64,000 nt of DNA from the NCBI RefSeq assembly GCF_002196705.1, contig NZ_NADJ01000040.1:1-64000 (forward strand), written 5' to 3'. Below, piece by piece: positions 35,848 through 44,931 of the stretch. Within the stretch, counting starts at the first letter, position 1. Each line of letters opens with the position of its first letter. Made by a program: the position numbers and the translations under genes. The notes under the pieces are model-generated. The model ran no database searches. It worked only from the letters and a program-made list of their open reading frames with translations, and was not told where the DNA came from. The stretch is from Desulfosporosinus sp. FKB. GTDB lineage: Bacteria > Bacillota > Desulfitobacteriia > Desulfitobacteriales > Desulfitobacteriaceae.

Positions 35848-35973
35848 TTATTGTGGTGTATTGGGAAAGCGTTTGTGTTTGCGATTGGCAATCCCAATCT
35901 CTTGAGCGACTTCATACTTGAATTTCTCTAATTCCGGTGTGAGTTGGACCATCGGTTTCGTTGACTTAGCCAA
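35848..35973 (-). CDS. Short alpha/beta-type small acid-soluble spore protein
   Basis: 41 residues from TTG 35973, preceded by GGAGGTG at six bases. It opens MAKSTKPMVQLTPELEKFKY and continues EVAQEIGIANRKHKRFP. LEKFKYEVAQEIGI is the alpha/beta SASP helix with the GPR cleavage site (after E in VAQE-IGI). The C-terminal DNA-binding half (GGxMxxxLVxxAE region) of normal 60-70 residue SASPs is missing, so it may be a short variant or a truncated copy. Too short for usual ORF cut-offs. It should bind forespore DNA if functional. Confidence 0.8.
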   Translation of the reverse strand: MAKSTKPMVQLTPELEKFKYEVAQEIGIANRKHKRFPNTPQ

Positions 35974-36062
35974 AGCTTACACCTCCATAGATTTTTTCAG
36001 TAAGGCAGCAGACCTACATCGCTGCTGCTTCGCTTTCAAACTCTTACGCTTTGTTCTGATTC

Positions 36063-36092
36063 TAGTATTCTCATTCAGAGAAAATCAATACT
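36063..36092 (-). promoter_or_regulatory. Candidate sigma-G promoter of the SASP gene
   Basis: Minus strand AGTATT (36092-36087), 17-base spacer, AATACTA (36069-36063), close to GNATR and CATACTA with one mismatch each, about 90 bases before the SASP start. Confidence 0.45.
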
Positions 36093-36116
36093 CGGCAATT
36101 CTTACCAAGATTAAGT

Positions 36117-38573
36117 TTAATGAACACCAATCTTCTCAGGCGGGAACATTCTCTGAACTTCGTGAAAAAGCAACGTGTAGTTTTCAGGATGAAGCAGAGC
36201 CTTTTGGACCATCTGATAGGCCTTTTCCACAAGCTGTCCGTCACGTGAAAGGTCCGCAAGATGTAATTGACTAAGTCCATGCTGCCGAGTCCCCAAAAGT
36301 TCGCCAGTCCCGCGCAGCCGCATGTCTTCTTCGGCAATTTCAAAGCCATCTTCGGTTTGACAAAGGACATCCAAGCGGCGGCTTTGAGATTGTTCCGACA
36401 ATAAAAAGCAATAGGATTGTTCACTGCCTCGTCCGACCCGTCCTCTAAGCTGATGTAACTGGGCCAGGCCAAATCTTTCCGCCGATTCGATAACCATAAC
36501 TGAGGCGTTAGGAACATTGACCCCCACCTCCACCACTGTCGTTGCAACGAGGATATCAATGTTCCCCCTTTGAAACTCGGTCATAATTTCATCTTTTTCC
36601 GAACCCTTCATCTTCCCATGCAATAATGCTACGCGACGCTTGGGAAAGCGATCTTGAAGTTCTGAAGCCCTTTGGGTTGCTGAAATAAGGTCAAGAGTTT
36701 CCGATTCCTCAACTAACGGACACACGACATAAACTTGTCGCCCTATGGTTACCTGCTCTTCAAGAAATTTTTCTAATTTAGCACGACTTCGTTCTGTCAA
36801 TTTCCTTGTAATAATTGGTTTTCGGCCTACAGGCATTTCATCAAGAACGGAAAGCTGTAAATCTCCATAGAGAGTTAAGGCCAACGTTCTCGGAATCGGT
36901 GTAGCAGTAAGTACTAAGACATGGGGGTTATCCCCTTTATCTTGAAGCATCGTTCTTTGACGGACGCCAAAACGATGTTGTTCATCTGTTATCGCCAACC
37001 CAAGTGCTTTAAAAACCACCGTATCTTGAATTAAGGCATGAGTTCCGACAACGACCTCTGCACTGCCATCAGCGATTCCAGCCAAAATGCCCTCTCTTTC
37101 ACTTTTGCTTTGGCTGCCCAGCAAACAAACAACAGTGATTCCCAAAGGAGCGAACATCTTTTCCAGGGCCTGGTAATGCTGCAGGGCTAAGATTTCCGTT
37201 GGGGCCATCATTGCTCCCTGATATCCGGACCCCACCGCCCGCAGCAAGGCCGCCATAGCTACTGCTGTTTTCCCCGAACCAACGTCTCCCTGAACTAAAC
37301 GAGCCATTCCTTGAGGCTTGGCCATATCTTGAAATATCTCGCGAATCACACGCTGCTGAGCACCGGTTAATTGAAACGGCAAACCTTCGCAAAAGCTTTG
37401 GATCAACGTTTCCCCTCCGATAAGCGGTGGACTTCCAAGTCTGACTAACCCTTGACGCAGATTTGCAAAGGCTAATTGTAAAAGGAGAACCTCTTCCCAA
37501 ACCAAACGATCTCTTGCCTTGGCCAAACTTTCATAGTCTATCGGAAAATGGATTTCACGATGAGCTTTTGCTCGCTCCATCCAACCCTTGGCTTCTTCCT
37601 CCGGAATTATCTCAGGAAAGATTGTGTCTGCCTCTTGCAGCACATATTGCATAATTCGACGAATCGCCTTCGAGGATAAGCGTGCAGTCTCAGAATACAC
37701 CGGCAAAATCGCCGATGAATCAGGAGTTGGTGATGAACGGGAAGACTCAACCATTTTATCCATCTCAATGTCAGTTACTAATATTTCCGGAATTTGTTGC
37801 TGCCAGCGCACTTTTCCTGTTACAACTACCCTAGCCCCAACCGGATATTGTTTAAGAATAAACGGCTGATTAAACCAAGTCGCCTGAACTAAGCGCCCTT
37901 GTTGCTCAATGCTCAGCTTGACCACCTTTAGCTTGCCTCTGATAACTTGTCCCGCTGCAACGTTTCCCGAAACAGTGGCAACTTCTCCGTCTTTTAATTC
38001 AGAAATCATTCGTCTTCGGCGATCTTCATATCTGCGGGGATAGTAGAGCAGTAAATCCAGGATAGTATTAATTCCTAATTTTTCAAGTTGTTTCGCTCTT
38101 TCCGGTCCAACTCCTTTTACAAATTGCAAGGCTTTGCCGCTGTCGACCTTCTTTGAGGGCTTAGGCTCTTTTTTAAGACGTTCTTGATTATGTACTTGCT
38201 GTTTATCTTCTTTTTCCTGCTCTTTTGGGTTTACTTGGGTCGTTAAACATTCTGCTAACCCTATTTTAGCGGCAGAACCATTAGCCTGGTGATAGCGATT
38301 TTCCGCTTCCAGCAACATTTCCTGCCGAAAGCGCCGCAATTCGGAGAAAGCCTCGCGGCGGCGCAATGGACTCCAAGCACCATAATTTTGGGCTAATTCC
38401 CTAAGTAAGTCCATATCATACCCCGGGAACAGCTGTTCAAGCCTGGGGAGTATTCCTCCCAAAAAGGAACTGAATCCCCCAAGAACCCCTGTATTCAAGA
38501 AACCTTGCTTTTCTTCGGCCCTCAGCGCTCTTTGCAGATTGCTAAGAACAATTTCCACTTGATTTAATTTCAT
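36117..38573 (-). CDS. recG: ATP-dependent DNA helicase RecG
   Basis: Branch-migration helicase for stalled forks. 818 residues. An N-terminal extension of about 135 residues precedes the wedge/OB domain (FVKGVGPERAKQLEKLGI). Walker A LVQGDVGSGKTAVAMAALLR, motif II as ITDEQHRFGVRQR, motif III LVLTATPIPRTLALTLYGDL, and C-terminal QLHQLRGRVGRGSEQSYC. The ATG overlaps the sdaAA stop (ATGA). Confidence 0.97.
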   Translation of the reverse strand: MKLNQVEIVLSNLQRALRAEEKQGFLNTGVLGGFSSFLGGILPRLEQLFPGYDMDLLRELAQNYGAWSPLRRREAFSELRRFRQEMLLEAENRYHQANGSAAKIGLAECLTTQVNPKEQEKEDKQQVHNQERLKKEPKPSKKVDSGKALQFVKGVGPERAKQLEKLGINTILDLLLYYPRRYEDRRRRMISELKDGEVATVSGNVAAGQVIRGKLKVVKLSIEQQGRLVQATWFNQPFILKQYPVGARVVVTGKVRWQQQIPEILVTDIEMDKMVESSRSSPTPDSSAILPVYSETARLSSKAIRRIMQYVLQEADTIFPEIIPEEEAKGWMERAKAHREIHFPIDYESLAKARDRLVWEEVLLLQLAFANLRQGLVRLGSPPLIGGETLIQSFCEGLPFQLTGAQQRVIREIFQDMAKPQGMARLVQGDVGSGKTAVAMAALLRAVGSGYQGAMMAPTEILALQHYQALEKMFAPLGITVVCLLGSQSKSEREGILAGIADGSAEVVVGTHALIQDTVVFKALGLAITDEQHRFGVRQRTMLQDKGDNPHVLVLTATPIPRTLALTLYGDLQLSVLDEMPVGRKPIITRKLTERSRAKLEKFLEEQVTIGRQVYVVCPLVEESETLDLISATQRASELQDRFPKRRVALLHGKMKGSEKDEIMTEFQRGNIDILVATTVVEVGVNVPNASVMVIESAERFGLAQLHQLRGRVGRGSEQSYCFLLSEQSQSRRLDVLCQTEDGFEIAEEDMRLRGTGELLGTRQHGLSQLHLADLSRDGQLVEKAYQMVQKALLHPENYTLLFHEVQRMFPPEKIGVH

Positions 38574-39433
38574 AGAAAATCAGCTCGGATTTTTCGGCCT
38601 GTCGGTGTTACAGCCAGGCCACCTTGAGCAGTTTCCTTTAAAGAGCAAGACATTTGATGGCCTATTTCCGCCATCGTATCAATAACCTCATCGATAGGAA
38701 TGGCACTTTTTACTCCTGCAAGGGCCATCTCGGCTGCAGTAAGTGCAATCATTGCCCCTGTAGCGTTACGTTTCACACATGGCACCTCAACAAGGCCGGC
38801 GACAGGATCACACACTAAACCCAGCATAGACTTTAAGGCAATAGCGGCGCCATGAGCCGTTTGCCTTGGCGATCCCCCCGCCAGTTCCACAGCCGCTGCC
38901 GCGGACATGGCCGCGGCCGATCCGATCTCCGCCTGACATCCGCCTTCAGCTCCTGACACATTGGCTCTCTCGGTAATAATGATTCCTAATCCTGCTGCTG
39001 TAAAAAGAGCGGAGAGCAATTCTTCTTCACCCGAATGAAAAATCTCCTCAAGAGTAAAAAGAACTGCCGGCAAAACACCACAAGAACCAGCTGTAGGCGC
39101 AGCAACAATTCTGCCCATAGAGGCATTGACTTCAGCCACGGCCAAGGCTTTGGCTATAGCCCCGCTCATAGGTCCTCCGATCAATGTGGTCCCGCTTTTT
39201 CTGCGTTCTTCAACTTTGGCCGCATCGCCTCCCACCAGACCCGAAGCAGAACGTCGTTTACCACTCAGACCAATCTTAACAGATTCTCTCATGACCTTAA
39301 GATTTTTCCCCATACGTTCAAAGAGAGCTTCCTCGGATAATTCCAGCTCTTCAATTTGGTTCTGAAGAACAATGCTGCTGATTTTCAAACCCTTCGTCTC
39401 AGCCTCAACAACCCAATCTTCATAAGCGCGCAT
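38570..39433 (-). CDS. sdaAA: L-serine dehydratase, alpha subunit
   Basis: Oxygen-sensitive [4Fe-4S] enzyme turning L-serine into pyruvate and ammonia. 287 residues: GPMSGAIAKALAVAEVNASM, VAAPTAGSCGVLPAVLFTLE, SGAEGGCQAEIGSAAAMSAA and CDPVAGLVEVPCVKRN hold the cluster cysteines. It follows sdaAB by 12 bases; recG overlaps its end. Confidence 0.96.
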   Translation of the reverse strand: MRAYEDWVVEAETKGLKISSIVLQNQIEELELSEEALFERMGKNLKVMRESVKIGLSGKRRSASGLVGGDAAKVEERRKSGTTLIGGPMSGAIAKALAVAEVNASMGRIVAAPTAGSCGVLPAVLFTLEEIFHSGEEELLSALFTAAGLGIIITERANVSGAEGGCQAEIGSAAAMSAAAAVELAGGSPRQTAHGAAIALKSMLGLVCDPVAGLVEVPCVKRNATGAMIALTAAEMALAGVKSAIPIDEVIDTMAEIGHQMSCSLKETAQGGLAVTPTGRKIRADFL

Positions 39434-39445
39434 CTGTGCTACCTC

Positions 39446-40114
39446 CTATTCCAGTGGTTCAATGGCTAAGGCCTGCTTAATGCTCGGAAGTCTCCGAGTT
39501 AAATCCAGTACAGCTTCATCTATTTTTTGATCCGTCTCCAATACCATTAAGGCCTGTGCACCCTTCTTCTCACGGGAAACCCGCATTGTGGCAATATTGA
39601 TCTGAGCCGTTGCCAAAAGTAGAGTCACTTGAGCCACAACTCCAGGCAAATCCTGATGTAGAATGACGAGAGTCGGGTAATCTCCATTAATCCCCACCCT
39701 AAAATTATTGATTTGCCGAATTAGAATAGCGCCTCCACCAATGGAGGAACCAATAATTTCAACTCTTTCCTTTGGGCCCGTTAAATCAAATTTCACAGTA
39801 TTAGGATGGACATCGCCAAGATCGGCCTTTTCAAAGCGAACCTTAAGCCCTCGTTCCTTAGCAATTTCAGGTGCGTCGGGAATTCTTTCATCATCCGGCG
39901 CCATCCCTAAAAGACCTGCAATTAAAGCTACATCTGTCCCATGACCCTTTCCCGTTTCGGCAAAAGAACCATGAAGCGTGACAATTCCCTCAAGAGGTTC
40001 TTCTCCGAGAATTTTCCTGGCCATAGTACCTAAACGGACGGCACCGGCAGTATGTGAACTTGACGGACCAACCATAATCGGTCCAAGAAGATCAAAGACA
40101 TTACTTTTGCTCAC
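39446..40114 (-). CDS. sdaAB: L-serine dehydratase, beta subunit
   Basis: Partner of SdaAA. 222 residues from GTG 40114 (GGGGGAGAT upstream): VSKSNVFDLLGPIMVGPSSS with HTAGAVRLG, the conserved N-terminus, then a C-terminal ACT domain (LVILHQDLPGVVAQVTLLLA). The frame open to 40147 is an upstream extension through the ribosome site. Same gene order as Bacillus (fakA-sdaAB-sdaAA-recG). Confidence 0.95.
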   Translation of the reverse strand: MSKSNVFDLLGPIMVGPSSSHTAGAVRLGTMARKILGEEPLEGIVTLHGSFAETGKGHGTDVALIAGLLGMAPDDERIPDAPEIAKERGLKVRFEKADLGDVHPNTVKFDLTGPKERVEIIGSSIGGGAILIRQINNFRVGINGDYPTLVILHQDLPGVVAQVTLLLATAQINIATMRVSREKKGAQALMVLETDQKIDEAVLDLTRRLPSIKQALAIEPLE

Positions 40115-40198
40115 TGTTCCATCTCCCCCGATAAATCTAAGACACATCGTTTAATAACCTATACATTTAATAACCTATACAAACAGAATTTTGTTTTT

Positions 40199-40230
40199 AT
40201 AAAAAAAACCTCCGGAAATTCCGGAGGTTA
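40199..40230 (-). terminator. Terminator after fakA
   Basis: Minus strand AACCTCCGGAA-TTT-CCGGAGGTT followed by eight T, directly after the fakA stop. It separates fakA from sdaAB. Confidence 0.9.
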
Positions 40231-40232
40231 AC

Positions 40233-41924
40233 CTATTCCACACCAAAAATATAATAGTAGAGTGGTTGTTTACCGGGGTGAGCCTCAACTTCCACATTTG
40301 AGTTTTCTTCTTGGAGCCAGGTTTTTAATTGTTCAACCTCTTGCAATTCCGTATCTTCTCCATAGAATATGGTAACCAAATCATGATCTTTCCACTCCAT
40401 CTTTTCCAAAGTTGCTTTCGCAACTTCAAGGAGACTTTGTCCCGTCTCGACGATGGTGCCCTCAACCAATCCTAGAATGTCACCCGAAGCTATGGTAAAC
40501 TCTCCAAACTGCGAATCTCTGACTGCATAGGTTACTTCTCCGGAACAAACGTTCTTCAGGGCACGCTCCATATTTTGAAGATTATCCTTCCTTTCACCTT
40601 CAGGGTTTAAATTCAAAAGTGCCGAAATTCCTTGAGGTACCGACTTACTGGGAATTACATGGACTTCTCGATCCAAAACGACATCTTTTACTTGACGTGC
40701 TGCCAAAATAATATTTCCATTGTTCGGCAGGATAAAAACATTGCGTGCCTTCACTTTGCGAACGGCTGCCGCCAGATCCTCTGTACTGGGATTCATAGTT
40801 TGTCCGCCTAAGACCACTTCATCAACACCCAAACTCAAAAAAACATCTGCAATTCCTTGTCCCATAGCTACAGCAATGACACCATATTCTTTCAGGGGGG
40901 TTAGTCCGGCTTCAACCTCCGTCGATCCTGAAGATTTTGATTTCATTGCATGAGCCATTGCTTCATTTTGTTCTAACATATTGTGAATTTGGACTTGATG
41001 CAGAGAACCCCACTGAATGGCATAATCTAAAATCTTGCCCGGATTTTTTACATGAACATGGATCTTAACTACTTCAGGTGTCCCAACCACAAGCAAACAA
41101 TCACCGCGGTTGAGTAGATCCTGACGAATTCGATCAACCTGCAAATCCGTTCCTTTAACCAGGAATTCTGTGCAGTAAGGATATTCTAAATTCTCCAGCT
41201 GAATAAAGTCTTGATTTCCCTGATTCAGCTCCTTGGCTTGAGAGGTTTCCGAATTGATCTTTTGCTCCTGCGAAATTCCAGCCTTTACGGCTTCACCAGT
41301 CAAAGCTTCAATCCATCCTCCCAAAATAATTAAGAAACCCTGACCGCCTGCGTCTACAACACCGGCCTGTTTTAATGCCGGTAACATCTCAGGAGTTCTG
41401 GCCAGAGATTCCAGACCCTTTTTTTGAGCCTCTTGCAGCGTATCTAAAAGCGATCCCCCTGCTTTCGCTTTACTAAGTGCAGCTTTAGCTGTTTCTCGAG
41501 CAACAGTAAGAATCGTTCCTTCAACGGGCCTCATCACAGCCTTATAAGCCGTATCTACTCCAGATTGCAAAGCCTGTGCCAGTTGGAGAGGATTGGCCGT
41601 AACCAGCCCATCCAAACCTTTGGCGATCCCTCGCAAAAGCTGAGATAGAATAACCCCTGAATTTCCTCGCGCCCCCATTAGAGAACCCATTGAAGCAGCA
41701 CTGGCAACCTCACTAATTGAAACTCCTGCTGCCTTCTCAGCATCCCTGGCGGCCGATTGAATCGTTAAGAACATATTGGTTCCCGTATCTCCGTCAGGCA
41801 CAGGAAAAACATTCAGGGCATCCACATCCTGTTTTTTTAGTTCTAAGGTCTGGGCACCGGCAACCATCATTTGTTTCCACTCTTGGGCATTAAGAACGCT
41901 CTTTGTATTTGAAACTGGTCTCAA
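40233..41924 (-). CDS. fakA: Fatty acid kinase catalytic subunit FakA (YloV, DhaL-like)
   Basis: ATP-dependent kinase phosphorylating fatty acids bound to FakB. 563 residues: N-terminal DhaL domain (DALNVFPVPDGDTGTNMFLT, MGARGNSGVILSQLLRGIAK, GVVDAGGQGFLIILGGW) and a C-terminal DegV-like/DAK1-related half (ILPNNGNIILAARQ). TTG start 41924 after GGGGGAT. Paired with the Asp23 gene as in Bacillus yloU-yloV. No fakB in the window. Confidence 0.92.
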   Translation of the reverse strand: MRPVSNTKSVLNAQEWKQMMVAGAQTLELKKQDVDALNVFPVPDGDTGTNMFLTIQSAARDAEKAAGVSISEVASAASMGSLMGARGNSGVILSQLLRGIAKGLDGLVTANPLQLAQALQSGVDTAYKAVMRPVEGTILTVARETAKAALSKAKAGGSLLDTLQEAQKKGLESLARTPEMLPALKQAGVVDAGGQGFLIILGGWIEALTGEAVKAGISQEQKINSETSQAKELNQGNQDFIQLENLEYPYCTEFLVKGTDLQVDRIRQDLLNRGDCLLVVGTPEVVKIHVHVKNPGKILDYAIQWGSLHQVQIHNMLEQNEAMAHAMKSKSSGSTEVEAGLTPLKEYGVIAVAMGQGIADVFLSLGVDEVVLGGQTMNPSTEDLAAAVRKVKARNVFILPNNGNIILAARQVKDVVLDREVHVIPSKSVPQGISALLNLNPEGERKDNLQNMERALKNVCSGEVTYAVRDSQFGEFTIASGDILGLVEGTIVETGQSLLEVAKATLEKMEWKDHDLVTIFYGEDTELQEVEQLKTWLQEENSNVEVEAHPGKQPLYYYIFGVE

Positions 41925-41949
41925 AACAGTATCCCCCTACTCTTTTGCG

Positions 41950-42306
41950 CTACTCTAAAACGCGAACTCCTTGTACGTTCACATTCACTTGGGATACGTT
42001 TAATCCCGTAAGTTTCTCTGTGGTATAACGAACGCGTTCCATAACATTAGCAGCCACTTCAGAAATTCGAACACCATACCCTACCACAATATGGAGGTCA
42101 ATTATAACTTCATTTCCATTGAGGGTAACAACAACCCCTCTGGCCAGGTTCTCACGGCCCAATAAATCAACGAAGCCATCGGTAATTTTGCGCGATGCCA
42201 TACCAACTAAACCGTAACATTCAACAGCAGTAGCACCGGCAATAGTGGCAATCACTTCTTCCGAAATATCGATTTTCCCTAAGCTATTCATTATTTCCTT
42301 ACCCAT
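41950..42306 (-). CDS. Asp23/Gls24 family protein (YloU)
   Basis: Asp23-family envelope-stress protein, role not settled. 118 residues: SLGKIDISEEVIATIAGATA, ECYGLVGMASRKITDG and a C-terminal VSQVNVNVQGVRVLE. ATG 42306 follows GGAGGGT. Directly upstream of fakA. Confidence 0.93.
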   Translation of the reverse strand: MGKEIMNSLGKIDISEEVIATIAGATAVECYGLVGMASRKITDGFVDLLGRENLARGVVVTLNGNEVIIDLHIVVGYGVRISEVAANVMERVRYTTEKLTGLNVSQVNVNVQGVRVLE

Positions 42307-42464
42307 CAAGGACCCTCCCCTTCCAGCTTAGTCCACATGATTTCCATTTTACCAAGTAAATGAAAAATGTTCAAAGAAAAATTTAGTTATTTTACTAAAT
42401 TCCCCGAAAAATAAGTTTAAAATAGTTTAAGATTCAAGTATTCAGGAAATACAGGGGGAAAACC

Positions 42465-42493
42465 TTGCCAATCTCTTCGACATTTGATAAAAT
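42465..42493 (+). promoter_or_regulatory. rpmB promoter
   Basis: TTGCCA (42465-42470), 17-base spacer, TAAAAT (42488-42493), 40 bases before the rpmB start. Confidence 0.8.
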
Positions 42494-42532
42494 ACATAAG
42501 TGTCATTTCGGCTGCAAAGGAGGATTTAGAGC

Positions 42533-42724
42533 ATGGCCAATGTTTGTGCAGTATGCGGCAAAGGGGTTGTCAGCGGATTTCAAGTCAGCCACTCTCATAT
42601 AAGAACAAAACGTACTTGGAAACCTAACCTGCAGAGCGTTCATGCTATTGTGAACGGTACTCCTGCCAGGATCAAAGTTTGCACCAGATGCTTACGTTCC
42701 GGCAAAGTCCAACGCGTTAGCTAA
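42533..42724 (+). CDS. rpmB: 50S ribosomal protein L28
   Basis: 63 residues: [20 protein letters not shown] and [15 protein letters not shown] identify L28. Two CxxC pairs (CAVC, CTRC) make the zinc-binding form. ATG follows AAAGGAGGA. Oriented divergently from the Asp23/fakA pair. Confidence 0.98.
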   Translation: MANVCAVCGKGVVSGFQVSHSHIRTKRTWKPNLQSVHAIVNGTPARIKVCTRCLRSGKVQRVS

Positions 42725-42729
42725 TGAAT

Positions 42730-42757
42730 TAAAAGCCCGACTATGTCGGGCTTTTTT
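42730..42757 (+). terminator. rpmB terminator
   Basis: AAAGCCCGAC-TAT-GTCGGGCTTTTTT just after the stop codon. Confidence 0.92.
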
Positions 42758-42810
42758 CATACTATCAGGCCCTCACGCCACAAACGCAACCAATAGCTTC
42801 ACCTGTGCTA

Positions 42811-42837
42811 AGACTCGGCTAAGCCGGGTTTTTTTAT
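42811..42837 (+). terminator. Second plus-strand terminator before hslO
   Basis: GACTCGGCT-AAGCCGGGTTTTTTT. It backs up the rpmB terminator ahead of the convergent hslO gene. Confidence 0.7.
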
Positions 42838-42846
42838 TTCCCCGCA

Positions 42847-43728
42847 CTAACTTTCCACTCTGTCTTTAAGAGCCTCTAAATCCACTTTAGAAAACAAATA
42901 ATGCTCATTACAAAAATGACAAATCACTTCCGCCTTGCCCTCTGAGATTAAACTTTCCAGTTCCTCTGCACCCAGGGAAACCAATGAATCCCCCAGACGT
43001 AACTTAGAACAGGTACAAGAAAATCTGACAGAACGACGTTCCAACACCTGATAAGAAAGACTTCCCAGCAAACTGCCAAGGAGTTCATCCATACTGTGAC
43101 TCTCAGCCACTAATTCACTAATTCCAACCTTTATCTGCCCAAGTATATCTTCAAGGGCTTGAATATCCTCTTCCTGAGCTCCGGGTAAGGGCTGCATCAA
43201 AAAACCGCCGGCTCCGGCCACATGATAATCTTTTTCAACAAGTACACCCAGCAGCATAGCTGAAGGAATTTGTTCCGACGTCAACAAATAATGAACCAGA
43301 TCTTCCGCAATTTCTCCGCTCACCAGAGGAACCGTCCCCGTATAAACCTCACCATTCTGCAGACTCCGGCTCAAAGCCAGCTCTCCAGCTCCCACCGCAG
43401 CCGCCACATCAAGCTTGCCATTAGGCTTCAAAGGCAAATCTACCCACGGTTCCCGCACATATCCCCGAACCTCTCCAAGAGCATTCCCCACGCTCACAAC
43501 GCCTTGCAGGGGCCCATCCCCCAATAAGCGCAGCGTAACACTCTCGTCCCCTTTGAGCGAACTCGCTAAAATAAGCGTCCCCGTCATCGACCGCCCTAAA
43601 GCCGCCGCAGCAACAGGAGACAGCTCATGACGTCTCCGAGCCTCTTCCACCGTATCCGTCGTCCTAACCGCGACCCAGCGAGCCCGGCCCTCAAACATCG
43701 TACCAATCCAAAGTTCATCATGCTGCAT
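42847..43728 (-). CDS. hslO: Redox-regulated chaperone Hsp33
   Basis: Holdase activated by oxidation of a zinc-bound cysteine set. 293 residues with AAAALGRSMTGTLILASSLK in the N-terminal domain and C-terminal zinc ligands CTC (FSCTCSKLRLG) and CHFC (EVICHFCNEHYLF). Plausible for an anaerobe needing oxidative-shock protection. Its upstream region is the repeat-rich gap before thiN. Confidence 0.96.
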   Translation of the reverse strand: MQHDELWIGTMFEGRARWVAVRTTDTVEEARRRHELSPVAAAALGRSMTGTLILASSLKGDESVTLRLLGDGPLQGVVSVGNALGEVRGYVREPWVDLPLKPNGKLDVAAAVGAGELALSRSLQNGEVYTGTVPLVSGEIAEDLVHYLLTSEQIPSAMLLGVLVEKDYHVAGAGGFLMQPLPGAQEEDIQALEDILGQIKVGISELVAESHSMDELLGSLLGSLSYQVLERRSVRFSCTCSKLRLGDSLVSLGAEELESLISEGKAEVICHFCNEHYLFSKVDLEALKDRVES

Positions 43729-43857
43729 TAATTCTTCGTCCTTTATAACATAATATTGATTATATACCTATAATATCCGAACAGCTTTGCATTTACAAAG
43801 CCCAACCTCAACTTATTTCCGCAATTAAATTTAATTTCATCAAACCCACAAACATAA

Positions 43858-44290
43858 CCCAAGCGGCGCCCCCAGCGCCCGTTGACCAGGAGGGTGTGAT
43901 TTTGCAAAGCGAACCATTCAGCAGAGGCGCGTCCAGCACGCTTAGATTTCGAGGGAGACAGCAGGTCAATAGTTTACAACACCTAATAAGCCAGCATCCC
44001 AAGCGGCGCCCTCAGCGCCACGTTGACAGCGCAGCGCCTCAACGCCGTTCCCCTCGTTCCCTCGCTTCAAAGCCCTACTCTCATCCCCCCGTCGACCCTT
44101 GACCAGGAGGGTGTGATTTTGCAGAGCGAACCATTCAGCAGAGGCGCGTCCAGCGCGCTTAGATTTCGAGGGGAACAGCGGGGCAATGGTTCACATCAGG
44201 TATTACCCGGAGGTTTTGCCCCGCTCCCCTCGGAATCAAGCGTGCTAGCGACGGCGCTGTGGTGAGCGGCGCAAATCACACCCTCCCGCT
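43858..44290. repeat. Repeat cluster: duplicated arm and 181-bp palindromic element
   Basis: Two direct copies of about 90 bases, beginning GACCAGGAGGGTGTGATTTT, lie at 43884-43975 and 44101-44192 with few differences. The second is the left arm of an imperfect palindrome: GGAGGGTGTGATTTTGC (44106-44122) matches GCAAATCACACCCTCC inverted (44271-44286), and GAGGGGAACAGCGGGGCAA matches TTGCCCCGCTCCCCTC inside, around a loop of about 29 bases. A 22-base GC-rich motif, CCCAAGCGGCGCCC(C/T)CAGCGCC, repeats at 43858 and 43997. The right arm runs into the 3' end of thiN. Together with 43729-43857, where nothing was seen, this fills the 516-base gap hslO-thiN. Confidence 0.9.
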
Positions 44291-44931
44291 AAAGCGACCA
44301 CCAAAACCCATCCCTCATGAACCTCAATCCCCACGCTCTCTCCAAGGCAAACATTGCTCACTCCCCGCGGAACATCCTGCCGCAAAGCACCATGCTCCAG
44401 CGGATAATACAATCCCCGCGTACTCACAACAGCCCTCTCAGACAGAGCCAGCAAAGAAAGCTCCTGCCCTTTGAACGTCAAAAATTCCTCCTGCCCTTGG
44501 AGAACCCACATCTCATGCTCAGGGTCAACCAAACGTATGCGAATCCCTTGCCGGGCATAACCCAACATCAGGGCCAAATTACCCATAAAATGATCGATAC
44601 GTTTCCCCGTAGCACCATAGAGCCAAATATCCCGTTCACCCTCCGCTAAGGCTTTTTCCTTTGCCCGCAGAAGAGCCAATTCAAGATCTGTTTCATCTTT
44701 TTCACGCGGAAATTGTTCAATAGAGCAACCGGCTTTCCGGCACAAGGTTAACGTCTCCCTGGAAACCGAATCCAAATCTCCGATAAGCTGATGCGGCGTA
44801 TACCCTGAGTTCAGAGCGTGATTGGCGCCACCGTCTGCGCAGATCAGATAATCAGCCTTTCCCAGCGCTTTCTTACCCCATTCCGGGTCCCAACAGCCAT
44901 TGGCCAATACCACTATATTCATCCTATTCAC
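44245..44931 (-). CDS. thiN: Thiamine pyrophosphokinase
   Basis: Makes thiamine pyrophosphate from thiamine and ATP. 228 residues: LICADGGANHALNSGYTPHQ, LIGDLDSVS, QFPREKDETDLELAL and WLYGATGKRIDHFMGNLALM are typical. The C-terminus after EGWVLVVALA (GGCDLRRSPQRRR) is encoded by the right arm of the palindromic element, which also supplies the TAG stop; family members normally end soon after the EG-x-LLV strand. Start GTG 44931 or ATG 44922. It overlaps the rpe stop by 8 bases. Confidence 0.93.
   Translation of the reverse strand: MNRMNIVVLANGCWDPEWGKKALGKADYLICADGGANHALNSGYTPHQLIGDLDSVSRETLTLCRKAGCSIEQFPREKDETDLELALLRAKEKALAEGERDIWLYGATGKRIDHFMGNLALMLGYARQGIRIRLVDPEHEMWVLQGQEEFLTFKGQELSLLALSERAVVSTRGLYYPLEHGALRQDVPRGVSNVCLGESVGIEVHEGWVLVVALAGGCDLRRSPQRRR

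Noticed and set aside
43896-44265. Plus-strand open frames of 68 and 80 codons in the hslO-thiN gap
   Set aside because: Near-identical peptides arising only from the direct repeat; no ribosome site; opposite to the flanking genes.
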